A stretch of 5,437 nt of DNA, from assembly GCA_003228415.1 (NCBI GenBank), contig QIDL01000599.1, forward strand, positions 1 through 5,437, read 5' to 3'. Positions within the stretch are counted from its first letter, which is position 1; every line of letters begins with the position of its first letter. This document shows, piece by piece, positions 1 to 5,306 of this stretch. The translations under genes and the position numbers were made by a program. The notes beneath the pieces are model-generated. The model saw nothing but the letters and a program-made list of their open reading frames with translations, was not told the DNA's origin and searched no databases. This DNA comes from Gammaproteobacteria bacterium. Its GTDB lineage: Bacteria; Pseudomonadota; Gammaproteobacteria; Pseudomonadales; Azotimanducaceae.

Positions 1-163
1 TGATGATCACCACCCGCACATCGTCATCCCGATGGACCTCCGACAGCGCTTCGGTCAACGCATCCCGGAGATCTGGCGACAACGCGTTCAACTTATCAGG
101 CCGATTCAGCGTGATGATCGCACTATGATCCTGTCGATCCAGATTCAGTATGTTCTCCGTCAT
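1..163 (-). CDS. Enoyl-CoA hydratase/isomerase family protein, N-terminal part (runs off the left edge)
   Basis: Reading the minus strand from the ATG at 163-161 gives 54 codons open to the window edge. The start of the protein contains the segment ITLNRPDKLNAL, the hallmark N-terminal beta strand and turn of the crotonase superfamily, followed by an amphipathic helix and DDDVRVVII, the strand leading to the first oxyanion-hole segment. Enzymes of this fold hydrate or isomerise enoyl-CoA thioesters in the cytoplasm, typically in beta-oxidation or in degradation of aromatic and steroid side chains. The catalytic glutamates lie beyond the edge, so hydratase, isomerase and other crotonase activities cannot be told apart. 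The start is supported by GGAAAGGAG, 8 nt upstream of ATG. The gene follows the GST gene on the same strand after 110 bp and may belong to the same transcript. Family assignment is firm; substrate is unknown. Confidence 0.9.
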   Translation of the reverse strand, partial: MTENILNLDRQDHSAIITLNRPDKLNALSPDLRDALTEALSEVHRDDDVRVVII

Positions 164-273
164 TGTTCTCGCTCCTTTCCGATACCCTTAAGGACGCTCA
201 CACTCCAGCATGCTGGACCGGTGCCAGAGGCAGACCGATCAGTCATCCTCAAGCGCACCGGAAACCGTGGATC
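164..273. other. Intergenic gap with a 12-bp perfect palindrome and a 7-bp inverted repeat
   Basis: This 110-bp gap between the GST stop and the enoyl-CoA hydratase start contains the perfect palindrome CCAGCATGCTGG at 205-216. It also holds inverted arms CCGGTGC (218-224) and GCACCGG (255-261), separated by 30 nt. Neither is followed by a T-tract in the direction of transcription, so a terminator is not supported. The palindrome could be an operator for a dimeric repressor, but no regulator gene is visible. The ribosome binding site of the hydratase is at the left end of the gap. I saw no convincing promoter. Confidence 0.35.
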
Positions 274-1350
274 CTATTCAGCAACCAGCTTGTTGTTGCG
301 CCGCGTCACCGGTCTTCGTATTTCTTTCTGCATGCATTCATAGCCGCCCACCTCGCGGAGCAGGCGATCGGCGCGTTGCAGATCCTCACCTTCGAGTGAT
401 TGATAGTAGGTGAGCGGTCTCTGCAGCATCCACTGGCTGTATGAACGCAGCATACGCTTGCCGCGTTTACCGCCAATGGTGTACTCGTGTTCGCCGACCG
501 CCCACGGAATCTCCTCAGTGTCCGGGTTGGCCTCGATCCAGGCGGCATTGGCATCGAGCGTTGCCAACAGCGCCGGCATGCATTCGGCAAACATCACCTC
601 CAGCATCGGCAGCAATGTCTCGGGGATTTCATCATCGGCTAAGAATCTTCCGGAGTTAGGCGCCGGCGTGTTCATCAGATCGATCCAACGCGCCACGTTC
701 GGCGCCAGGCGCCGCATCAACTCACCGCTCCATGGATCACGGTAGTTGTGTGCATAGAGCGGCCCCATCAAGCCGAAATCGCCAATGCTGGGTCGATTTC
801 CAAACAGATACATATGCGAAGCAAAGTGCTCGTTCAACCGCACCAGAAGTGCTTCATAGTCGGACTCAATTCCTGGCACGGTGTTTTCGTCTATCCCGAG
901 AAACGGCAGCGAACCGCGGAACGGCGCCGAGATCTTCTCGCCTATCTCGCGTTGTTGTTCCACAGTTGCATCGGGATTCACGGTTTTACCGAATTCCTCG
1001 AGGATGTATTCCAGGTTGTATGCCCACCGATAGTGCATCGCGGGTATCACCAGCCACTCATCTCCATAAACTTCGAACAGCAGAGCGATCAGCCGCTGAA
1101 CGGCACCCGCAGGATAAACCGAGGGCTCGCCGAGTTTTGCTTCCAGGTGGTCGATGATGACGGTGGTATCCTGAACGAGTTCATCGTCGGGAGTGTGCAG
1201 CACCGGGATCATCCGGAAGCCGACGCGGTCGAAAATTTCGGGGCTGCCGGACTCTTCGACGAAAGGAACATTGCGGTAGCGTAAATAGGCGCGCGCCTTC
1301 CCGGTATAGAGCGATATGGCAGCACCATAGAGTTTATAAGCTGGGGTCAT
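274..1350 (-). CDS. Glutathione S-transferase family protein, long form (358 aa)
   Basis: The N-terminal 75 residues have the thioredoxin-like GST fold. There is a strand KLYGAAISLYTGKAR in which S13, Y15 or T16 could be the thiolate-activating residue, a cis-proline motif MIPVL (P49) and the glutathione-gamma-glutamyl contact motif QDTT (60-63) followed by a helix. The C-terminal part is helical and carries the GST N-capping box as SIGDFGL (188-194). Typical bacterial GSTs have about 200-230 residues. This one has some 130 extra residues after about 230, so it belongs to a long GST-like class rather than a classical detoxifying GST. It is probably cytoplasmic, and binding of glutathione is inferred. 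The ATG at 1350 lies 13 bp after the stop of the AhpD-like gene, which indicates co-transcription and possibly translational coupling. Its own Shine-Dalgarno is weak (GAG about 8 nt upstream). Ends with LVAE then TAG. Confidence 0.88.
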   Translation of the reverse strand: MTPAYKLYGAAISLYTGKARAYLRYRNVPFVEESGSPEIFDRVGFRMIPVLHTPDDELVQDTTVIIDHLEAKLGEPSVYPAGAVQRLIALLFEVYGDEWLVIPAMHYRWAYNLEYILEEFGKTVNPDATVEQQREIGEKISAPFRGSLPFLGIDENTVPGIESDYEALLVRLNEHFASHMYLFGNRPSIGDFGLMGPLYAHNYRDPWSGELMRRLAPNVARWIDLMNTPAPNSGRFLADDEIPETLLPMLEVMFAECMPALLATLDANAAWIEANPDTEEIPWAVGEHEYTIGGKRGKRMLRSYSQWMLQRPLTYYQSLEGEDLQRADRLLREVGGYECMQKEIRRPVTRRNNKLVAE

Positions 1351-1363
1351 TGGTCAATCTCGG

Positions 1364-2626
1364 TTATGTGGGTCGGACGGTGGTCGATGCGTCAGGCTTC
1401 GCGAACTGTTTACGCATACGCCTCAACACGATTGGCTCGAGCAGGCGTACCAGTACCCGCTTCAAAGGGTTTACCTTCGGCGTGTACCCGGCCGATCCAA
1501 ACCCGTTCAAGCCCAGATCTTCCCTCAAATCAAAAGATAGGGCCGCAACCATGTCATCCAGCGGGATTCCGGTGCCGTCCGCGATACGGGTCATGCGCTG
1601 GAAGTTGCCAATGACGGCGGCCGCATCTATCAGCGATTCCTCGCCGAGTTTGTCTGCGAGATCTGTACGGCTTTTTGCCAGCGTCTGCGAAGGTCGATCA
1701 CCCACAGTGGCTTCCACCAACGCCAGCAGTTCCTGCTCCGCTGCCACTCCGCTGTGGGCGTCCCTGCCCTGGACAACGGCTTCGAGATTGGCCTCCTGTC
1801 CTTCAACCTTGCTGCTCACACGGAGCATCATCGAGTGTGAGGAAGTTCAGTAGAAGCAGTCGTTGAGCGCAGAAACCCGACCGGCAATCAGCTCAATCTG
1901 TGGGCGGCTCAGGGCCCGCCCGCCATTGCTGGCAGGATTACCCACATCACCGACATCCAGATACATGGCTGCCGATTGGTTTCTCAACAGCCGTACCGCG
2001 TCCGGTACCAGGCTCATGGCGCTGATGACGTTGACATGTCTATCCATGCCTTCATAGATGTCCGCATCGGATTCAGCAACCTCTTTTACGTCCACCATGG
2101 GCACCCAGGCCGGTCCTTCTTTCGCTTCGACCGGACGATAGCGGCCAGGCTCTCCCTCGCGGGCTTCGGGCAAAGGTTCCAATTTAAATCCAAGGCAGTG
2201 GTGAAAGCTATCGACTGCCAGTATGGAGACCACCACCGAGAGAATCTCCACGTACATCTCCCGGCTTACACCGGCGTCCACACACCGATCCAGCCAAGTC
2301 TCGGTCAGTCGCGACGCATCGGTGGTGAGACGATGGGCGATATCAACCTGGGTGCTGGAGAGGGGACCATGATTCCCGTCATGCTTGCCTTCGGCAGACT
2401 CCCCTGCGGTAGACTCCCCTGCTGCTGAAAAGGGCGACAGACTTTACTTGCGTTCGCTGCACAGGCCACACAATTGTGCATTGCGCACCTCGCAGGCGAT
2501 CGCCACCCGCTCAGCACCCGTGAGCCAGGTACCCGGCTCTGCGACCTTCTTCCAGGTATGACGAAACGCATCCGGCAGATCCGGCCGGATGTGCCAGGGA
2601 CTGTTTGAGTACGCGAATGCCTCCAT
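1364..2626 (-). CDS. Two-domain AhpD/CMD-like protein, probable selenoprotein (CxxU), with an additional in-frame TAA
   Basis: One reading frame of 420 codons is broken only by TAA (codon 61) and TGA (codon 260). It has the layout of an alkylhydroperoxidase AhpD-like/carboxymuconolactone-decarboxylase protein. The first half has GAERVAIACEVRNA, then CGLC (53-56), and a helix YVEILSVVVSIL ending near G146. The second half has ELIAGRVSALNDC, then FY, the TGA, TSSH, and a matching helix LIDAAAVIGNFQRMTRIADG with GIPLDD (about 332-358). E245, C257, codon 260 and H264 have the spacing of the AhpD catalytic residues, so the TGA occupies the second redox cysteine and most likely encodes selenocysteine. 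Family members reduce peroxides or disulfides through a CxxC pair; the partner here is unknown. The ATG at 2626 is preceded by GAGGGGGAG, 6-7 nt away, and by the dehydrogenase stop 35 bp upstream. The TAA has no recoding explanation and may be a sequence error or a lesion. Gene callers would report three fragments: 2626-2444, 2281-1847 and 1831-1364. Confidence 0.82.
1816..1840 (-). promoter_or_regulatory. Candidate bacterial SECIS stem-loop
   Basis: Six nucleotides after the TGA the transcript reads UCACAC (1840-1835), which pairs perfectly with GUGUGA (1821-1816). Inside this stem is a small asymmetric internal loop (UC opposite C), then a 2-bp GA/UC pair closing the apical loop UGAUGC (1830-1825). 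The apical loop therefore begins at the 17th nucleotide after the TGA and has G as its second base. That matches the general description of bacterial SECIS elements: within the coding region, loop roughly 16-37 nt from the UGA, and a G at the start of the loop, recognised by SelB. The structure was found by eye; no folding energy was computed. Confidence 0.7.
1847..1849 (-). other. In-frame TGA, predicted selenocysteine codon (U260)
   Basis: The codons around it read N-D-C-F-Y-TGA-T-S-S-H-S on the minus strand. Homologous AhpD/CMD proteins have a second cysteine at this place (CxxC followed three residues later by His). The frame stays open for 160 codons after the TGA, and the downstream protein carries the conserved second half of the family. 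A Cys TGC/TGT to TGA nonsense change is the competing explanation. The hairpin immediately downstream favours recoding. No selA, selB, selC or selD gene is in this window, so Sec-decoding capacity cannot be confirmed here. Confidence 0.8.
2393..2422 (-). repeat. 15-bp tandem direct repeat, two copies, in the linker of the AhpD-like gene
   Basis: Two adjacent 15-bp units, GCAGGGGAGTCTACC and GCAGGGGAGTCTGCC, differ at one base and encode AGEST and AGESA. They lie in codons 69-78, a hydrophilic linker seven codons after the in-frame TAA. The repeat keeps the frame, as expected for slippage duplication in a loosely constrained linker. Confidence 0.85.
2444..2446 (-). other. Second in-frame stop (TAA) within the AhpD-like gene
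   Basis: After CGLCSERK at codon 60 the frame has TAA, then continues with S-L-S-P-F. As I remember the family, related proteins read on here with a sense codon followed by LSPF, so both flanks look like one protein. TAA is not a known selenocysteine or pyrrolysine codon. A single substitution could restore Glu, Gln, Lys, Ser or Leu. No good start codon with a ribosome binding site lies soon after it; the next candidates are GTG at 2281 and ATG at 2257, both weak. Possible causes are sequencing or assembly error, a genuine nonsense mutation, or a split gene. Confidence 0.75.
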
Positions 2627-2661
2627 GGTCTTCTCCCCCTCGGTAAGTTCGCTGGATGTGA

Positions 2662-3738
2662 TCAGTGCCAGGGTTCGACGATGATCTTGGCATGAGCCTC
2701 CGGGTTTTCCAGATCCGTAAAGGCCTGGGGTACCCCGTCGACGCCGATTTTACCGGTGATGAGCGGCTCGGCGTTGATAAGTCCCTGTGCAATGTTGTTG
2801 AGTGTCAACGCAAACTCTTCAGGGGTATAACCCAGCACGAACTGCAGATTGAGTTCCTTGGTAACCCCGAGCAGCGGCTTGATATGATCCTGCTCCATAC
2901 ACACCCCCACCACCACGAAGCGGCAGCCACGCTCCGCACCGACCATCATCTGGTCGATCACACCCGGAACCCCGACACATTCGAAGAACACGCCCGCAGG
3001 TAACAGCCGCTCGCCAGTCAGCGGATTCGATTCCGCACGCTGCCCTTGCTCGCTGGCACGAGCAGCCTGCTGCCAATCCTCATAGGGTGAGTTCGACGCC
3101 GGATCAATGACTATATCCGCACCCAACCGCTCGGCAAGCTTGCGACGAGCCGGAGAGAAATCGGCTGCGATGATTGGCGCTGCTCCTTTGAGCTTGAGGG
3201 CACTGATCACCGCGAGACCCACCGGGCCGCAGCCTATGACCAGAGGCACATCGTCCTCTGTCATGTGGGCCATTTCCACCGCATGCAGACCCACCGCCAT
3301 GGGCTCGGTGAGCGCCGCTGTTTCCGTGGCCAGCCCGTTGGGTACCGGCAGCAGCAACGCTTCCATCAGCAGCATTTTTTCCGCGTAGCCACCAGGCACA
3401 TCGTTGCAATAACCCACCGGAGCAAGCTGCTGGCCACGCACCAGCATGGGAAACGAGCACACCCGGGTGCCCACCGGATGGAGTTTTTCGGTGTTCGGCC
3501 CATAGTCCAGAATCTCAGCACAGAACTCGTGGCCCATCACCAGATCACGCCCGGGGTCCAGTTGGCTGCCCAGACCGCTGGAGTTTTCAAAAAACAGATC
3601 CCGATGCTTCAGAGCATGAAGGTCCGACCCGCAAATCCCGCAGGCCAGCGTCTTGACCAGCACCTCTCCCGCTTGCGGTATCGGTTCCGGCACATCGTCC
3701 ACAATCAGCCTGGTCCCACGCATTACAGCAGCTCGCAT
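2662..3738 (-). CDS. Zinc-dependent medium-chain alcohol dehydrogenase family protein (358 aa)
   Basis: This is an MDR-superfamily oxidoreductase with a GroES-like catalytic domain followed by a Rossmann domain. Catalytic zinc ligands are visible as C33 in LACGICGSDLH, H70-E71 in MGHEF and E145 in LTEPMAVGLHAV. The nucleotide-binding motif is VIGCGPVG (167-174). The acidic residue D193, at the end of the second Rossmann strand (IIAADFSPARR), predicts NAD(H) rather than NADP(H). The four-cysteine structural zinc loop of classical ADHs is absent: only C94 and C111 occur in that region. It probably oxidises an alcohol or reduces an aldehyde in the cytoplasm; the substrate is unknown. I prefer ATG at 3738 over GTG at 3750 because the family begins MRAAV and GTG would have poor Shine-Dalgarno spacing; a G-rich stretch AAGGTGGGTGG precedes ATG. 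The stop lies 35 bp before the AhpD-like gene, which suggests an operon led by this gene. Confidence 0.92.
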   Translation of the reverse strand: MRAAVMRGTRLIVDDVPEPIPQAGEVLVKTLACGICGSDLHALKHRDLFFENSSGLGSQLDPGRDLVMGHEFCAEILDYGPNTEKLHPVGTRVCSFPMLVRGQQLAPVGYCNDVPGGYAEKMLLMEALLLPVPNGLATETAALTEPMAVGLHAVEMAHMTEDDVPLVIGCGPVGLAVISALKLKGAAPIIAADFSPARRKLAERLGADIVIDPASNSPYEDWQQAARASEQGQRAESNPLTGERLLPAGVFFECVGVPGVIDQMMVGAERGCRFVVVGVCMEQDHIKPLLGVTKELNLQFVLGYTPEEFALTLNNIAQGLINAEPLITGKIGVDGVPQAFTDLENPEAHAKIIVEPWH

Positions 3739-3897
3739 ATCACCACCCACCTTTTCAACACTGCTACAGAGTAGGCCATGTTACACCGCAAAACACATCA
3801 AATCGGTAACGATCCGCCCCACATTTCAACCCGACGCACCCTGCTGAAATACTCTGCGCTGCCACCGCTGGTGATCATGACTCCGCGCAGCGCCTGG
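3739..3897. other. Intergenic region upstream of the dehydrogenase operon
   Basis: This 159-bp gap most likely holds the promoter for the dehydrogenase-led operon, but I found no convincing -35/-10 pair. The only candidate is TTGAAA with a poor CGATTT 18 nt later on the minus strand. A small dyad ATCG-GTAA-CGAT (3802-3813) lies about 65-75 bp before the start codon and could be a regulator site. Neither is strong. A long reading frame on the plus strand that starts here is the shadow of the PF10118 gene. Confidence 0.4.
3856..3893 (-). terminator. Weak hairpin just after the PF10118 gene, possible attenuator or terminator
   Basis: Arms GCGCTGC (3893-3887 on the minus strand) and GCAGCGC (3862-3856) pair perfectly over 7 bp, four bases after the stop codon, with a 24-nt loop. 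The sequence after the stem (AGAGTATTTCAG) has no proper T-tract, so this is at best a weak or Rho-assisted terminator. It may be coincidental. Confidence 0.25.
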
Positions 3898-4737
3898 TCA
3901 GACTTGAGTGGAGATGGCTTTCTCGCTGTAGCGTTCCGCCAGCTTGTGGATCGCAGGGGATATTTTCAGCTTGTGCGGCGAGTAGTTCGGCATGTAGGTC
4001 ACCGCAAACTGATAGAGCGCGGCTGCAACCGCGCCCGACTTCATGTACACCGGCACCTTATATTGAGGTCCGTAGCGCAGCGTATCCACCCGGGACATCA
4101 GGTTCATGCAACGCATGATGAACCGCAGCACATGCCACTGCGCGATCCAGCACATCTTCACCCGGTAGCCATAGTCACCGTAGATGTGCTCGTAAACATC
4201 AAAGGCCACCGTACGGTGTTCGATCTCTTCGGTCAGATGCCAGCGAAAAAGATCGGCGACCTTCTGGTCAACGTTTTGGGAATTAAGAGCGCCACTGTTC
4301 AGCGCCGCAACGGCACCCTGAGTCGTATACGACTCGAAGCCCTCGACAAACCCCACGTTATATTTCATCGGCTTGTTATCGAGCCATTCGTCAAACTCGG
4401 CTTTGCATTGAGCTTCGATCTCCGTGAGGCCTGGATAGTCGCGTTTGTGAATGAGTACATTGAATTTTTCGTGTTGCTTGTAGTGTTGCGCCTCCTGGCG
4501 GCAGAATTTGTCGATTTTCTCCAGCACATCGTCATCTTTCACCAGGTGGGTCGCGGAGCGAAGCGCCTTGATGATGTACGGTTCCAGATAAGGCAGGTAC
4601 AGCGACAGTCCAAGCGTGAAGTAGGAAACGGTCGGATTGCTGGCAGCCCACAGCGGATCGAATTGCTCCGAGGTCGGAAATTCGAGCTCCATGCGACGTA
4701 CGGTAATCGGCAGATCGATCTGTTGCGCCTCGCTCAT
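3898..4737 (-). CDS. Predicted metal-dependent hydrolase, PF10118 family (279 aa)
   Basis: The protein is almost entirely helical and has the pattern of the PF10118 'predicted metal-dependent hydrolase' family, which resembles a ferritin-like diiron helical bundle. Candidate metal ligands are E52 (LEPYIIKALR), E82 and H85 (RQEAQHYKQH), E135 (VEGFESYTTQGA), and E170/E171 with H174 in WHLTEEIEHRTVAFDVY. No signal peptide is visible. The true reaction of this family is not established to my knowledge, so 'hydrolase' should be treated as a label; a diiron oxygenase-type activity is equally possible. The ATG at 4737 is supported by GAGGGGG, 8 nt upstream, and by a promoter about 40 bp upstream. 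It precedes the dehydrogenase operon by 159 bp on the same strand. Full length for the family as far as I can judge. Confidence 0.88.
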   Translation of the reverse strand: MSEAQQIDLPITVRRMELEFPTSEQFDPLWAASNPTVSYFTLGLSLYLPYLEPYIIKALRSATHLVKDDDVLEKIDKFCRQEAQHYKQHEKFNVLIHKRDYPGLTEIEAQCKAEFDEWLDNKPMKYNVGFVEGFESYTTQGAVAALNSGALNSQNVDQKVADLFRWHLTEEIEHRTVAFDVYEHIYGDYGYRVKMCWIAQWHVLRFIMRCMNLMSRVDTLRYGPQYKVPVYMKSGAVAAALYQFAVTYMPNYSPHKLKISPAIHKLAERYSEKAISTQV

Positions 4738-4774
4738 GATGAGAACCCCCTCGCCTGCAGCCGGTTAAAGTTCG

Positions 4775-4803
4775 ACTGTAGCAGGGAGTGCCGCATCAGT
4801 CAG
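4775..4803 (-). promoter_or_regulatory. Sigma70-type promoter with extended -10 for the PF10118 gene
   Basis: On the minus strand, CTGACT (-35, 4803-4798) is followed after exactly 17 bp by TACAGT (-10, 4780-4775). The -10 box is preceded by TGC, giving an extended -10 motif. Each hexamer matches consensus at four of six positions. Transcription would start near 4768, leaving a leader of about 30 nt that contains the AGGGGG ribosome binding site before ATG at 4737. Confidence 0.6.
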
Positions 4804-4805
4804 CA

Positions 4806-4818
4806 CAGCGCGACGCTG
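4806..4818 (-). repeat. Short GC-rich hairpin abutting the -35 box
   Basis: CAGCG-TCG-CGCTG forms a 5-bp stem with a 3-nt loop, nested in wider TCAGC/GCTGA arms (4800-4804 and 4815-4819). It lies directly upstream of, and its outer arm overlaps, the -35 hexamer of the PF10118 promoter. It could be an operator or a remnant terminator for the small upstream gene, but no T-tract follows. Confidence 0.35.
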
Positions 4819-4895
4819 ACAGGCCGTCGTCCGGTTGTCGTCGCGATCACTCTGTCGCCTCCGATTCGGGCCAGCCACCATGCCTCAGGCCACAT

Positions 4896-5219
4896 TCAAG
4901 CCAGGCTGTGATCCACAGTGTGAGGCGCGATGGTGCGCACCTCATGGCCATGGATCGACCCGTCGCGGATATCGTTGAAGGTCTTATCAATCACTTCATG
5001 TCCACCCTCACCGGCACGATAAATGTTCCCCAGCAGATACAGCGTACGCACTGCGGCTCCTGTGAAGACGAATACTGTATCGATGAACCGGTTGTCCTTG
5101 AACGTAGGTGATCGGTCGCCATCGTAGACGAGCTCACAGTTGTTGAAGGTACAACCGCGGAACGATTTGCTGTGAAGATCGATGCGCTCGTCATTAAACG
5201 TCTGGTCTACATAATTCAT
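4896..5219 (-). CDS. Small hypothetical protein with pentapeptide-repeat-like character (107 aa)
   Basis: The sequence begins MNYVDQTFNDERIDL and has F/C-rich strand-turn units such as FRGCTFNNCELVY and FKDNRFIDTVFVF at about five-residue periodicity. This suggests a short right-handed beta-helix or beta-sandwich like a degenerate pentapeptide-repeat protein. A helical segment, TGAAVRTLYLLGNIYRAG (53-70), and HEVIDKTFNDIRDG follow. It has no signal peptide or membrane segment, so it is probably cytoplasmic. I recall similar small uncharacterised proteins in proteobacteria but know no function. The start ATG at 5219 has GAGGA 7 nt upstream. The gene ends 158 bp before the PF10118 gene, which has its own promoter, so co-transcription is optional. 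Coding potential is supported by the ribosome binding site, the -10 box and the protein-like composition. Confidence 0.75.
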   Translation of the reverse strand: MNYVDQTFNDERIDLHSKSFRGCTFNNCELVYDGDRSPTFKDNRFIDTVFVFTGAAVRTLYLLGNIYRAGEGGHEVIDKTFNDIRDGSIHGHEVRTIAPHTVDHSLA

Positions 5220-5248
5220 GCGGATTCCTCGTTTCCAGACACGGCTAA

Positions 5249-5254
5249 ACTATA
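5249..5254 (-). promoter_or_regulatory. Candidate -10 box for the 107-aa gene
   Basis: TATAGT lies 29 bp upstream of the ATG at 5219 on the minus strand and matches the sigma70 -10 consensus at five of six positions. No good -35 hexamer is visible at 16-18 bp. The predicted start would give a leader of about 20 nt that includes the GAGGA ribosome binding site. Confidence 0.45.
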
Positions 5255-5278
5255 CGCCATCTCCACCGGCCTGAGATC

Positions 5279-5306
5279 CTGCACTTTTCATGTCCTCGGA
5301 GTGCAG
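5279..5306. repeat. 7-bp inverted repeat CTGCACT-N14-AGTGCAG
   Basis: Perfect arms at 5279-5285 and 5300-5306 are separated by 14 nt, about 25-50 bp upstream of the candidate -10 box of the 107-aa gene. The layout suits an operator for a dimeric regulator. A terminator for an upstream gene is less likely because no T-tract flanks it on either strand. Confidence 0.4.

Noticed and set aside
748..1284. Plus-strand open frame of 178 codons inside the GST gene
   Set aside because: Antisense to a well-supported GST gene, with no recognisable motif or ribosome binding site.
1364..1831. Separate gene starting at the ATG at 1831
   Set aside because: No ribosome binding site precedes it, it lacks the redox motif, and its frame joins the upstream frame through the TGA. 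It is the C-terminal part of the AhpD-like protein.
1350..1853. Plus-strand open frame of 167 codons opposite the AhpD-like gene
   Set aside because: Composition is dominated by S, R and P, as expected of an antisense frame; the opposite strand carries the conserved protein.
1847..2281. Separate gene starting at GTG 2281
   Set aside because: The frame extends upstream with family-like sequence, the GTG has only a weak Shine-Dalgarno, and the piece ends within the active-site motif.
1..3738. Pyrrolysine or alternative genetic code as an explanation for the in-frame stops
   Set aside because: No TAG is involved, and the other genes end in ordinary TAG or TGA stops at their expected lengths. 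Only the single TGA at a redox-cysteine site needs recoding.
3265..3774. Plus-strand open frame of 169 codons opposite the dehydrogenase
   Set aside because: Rich in H, Q and R, with no known motif; shadow of the zinc dehydrogenase.
3778..4911. Plus-strand open frame of 377 codons
   Set aside because: It overlaps the PF10118 gene on the opposite strand, and its translation is rich in H, R and Q without any family motif. It is an antisense shadow.
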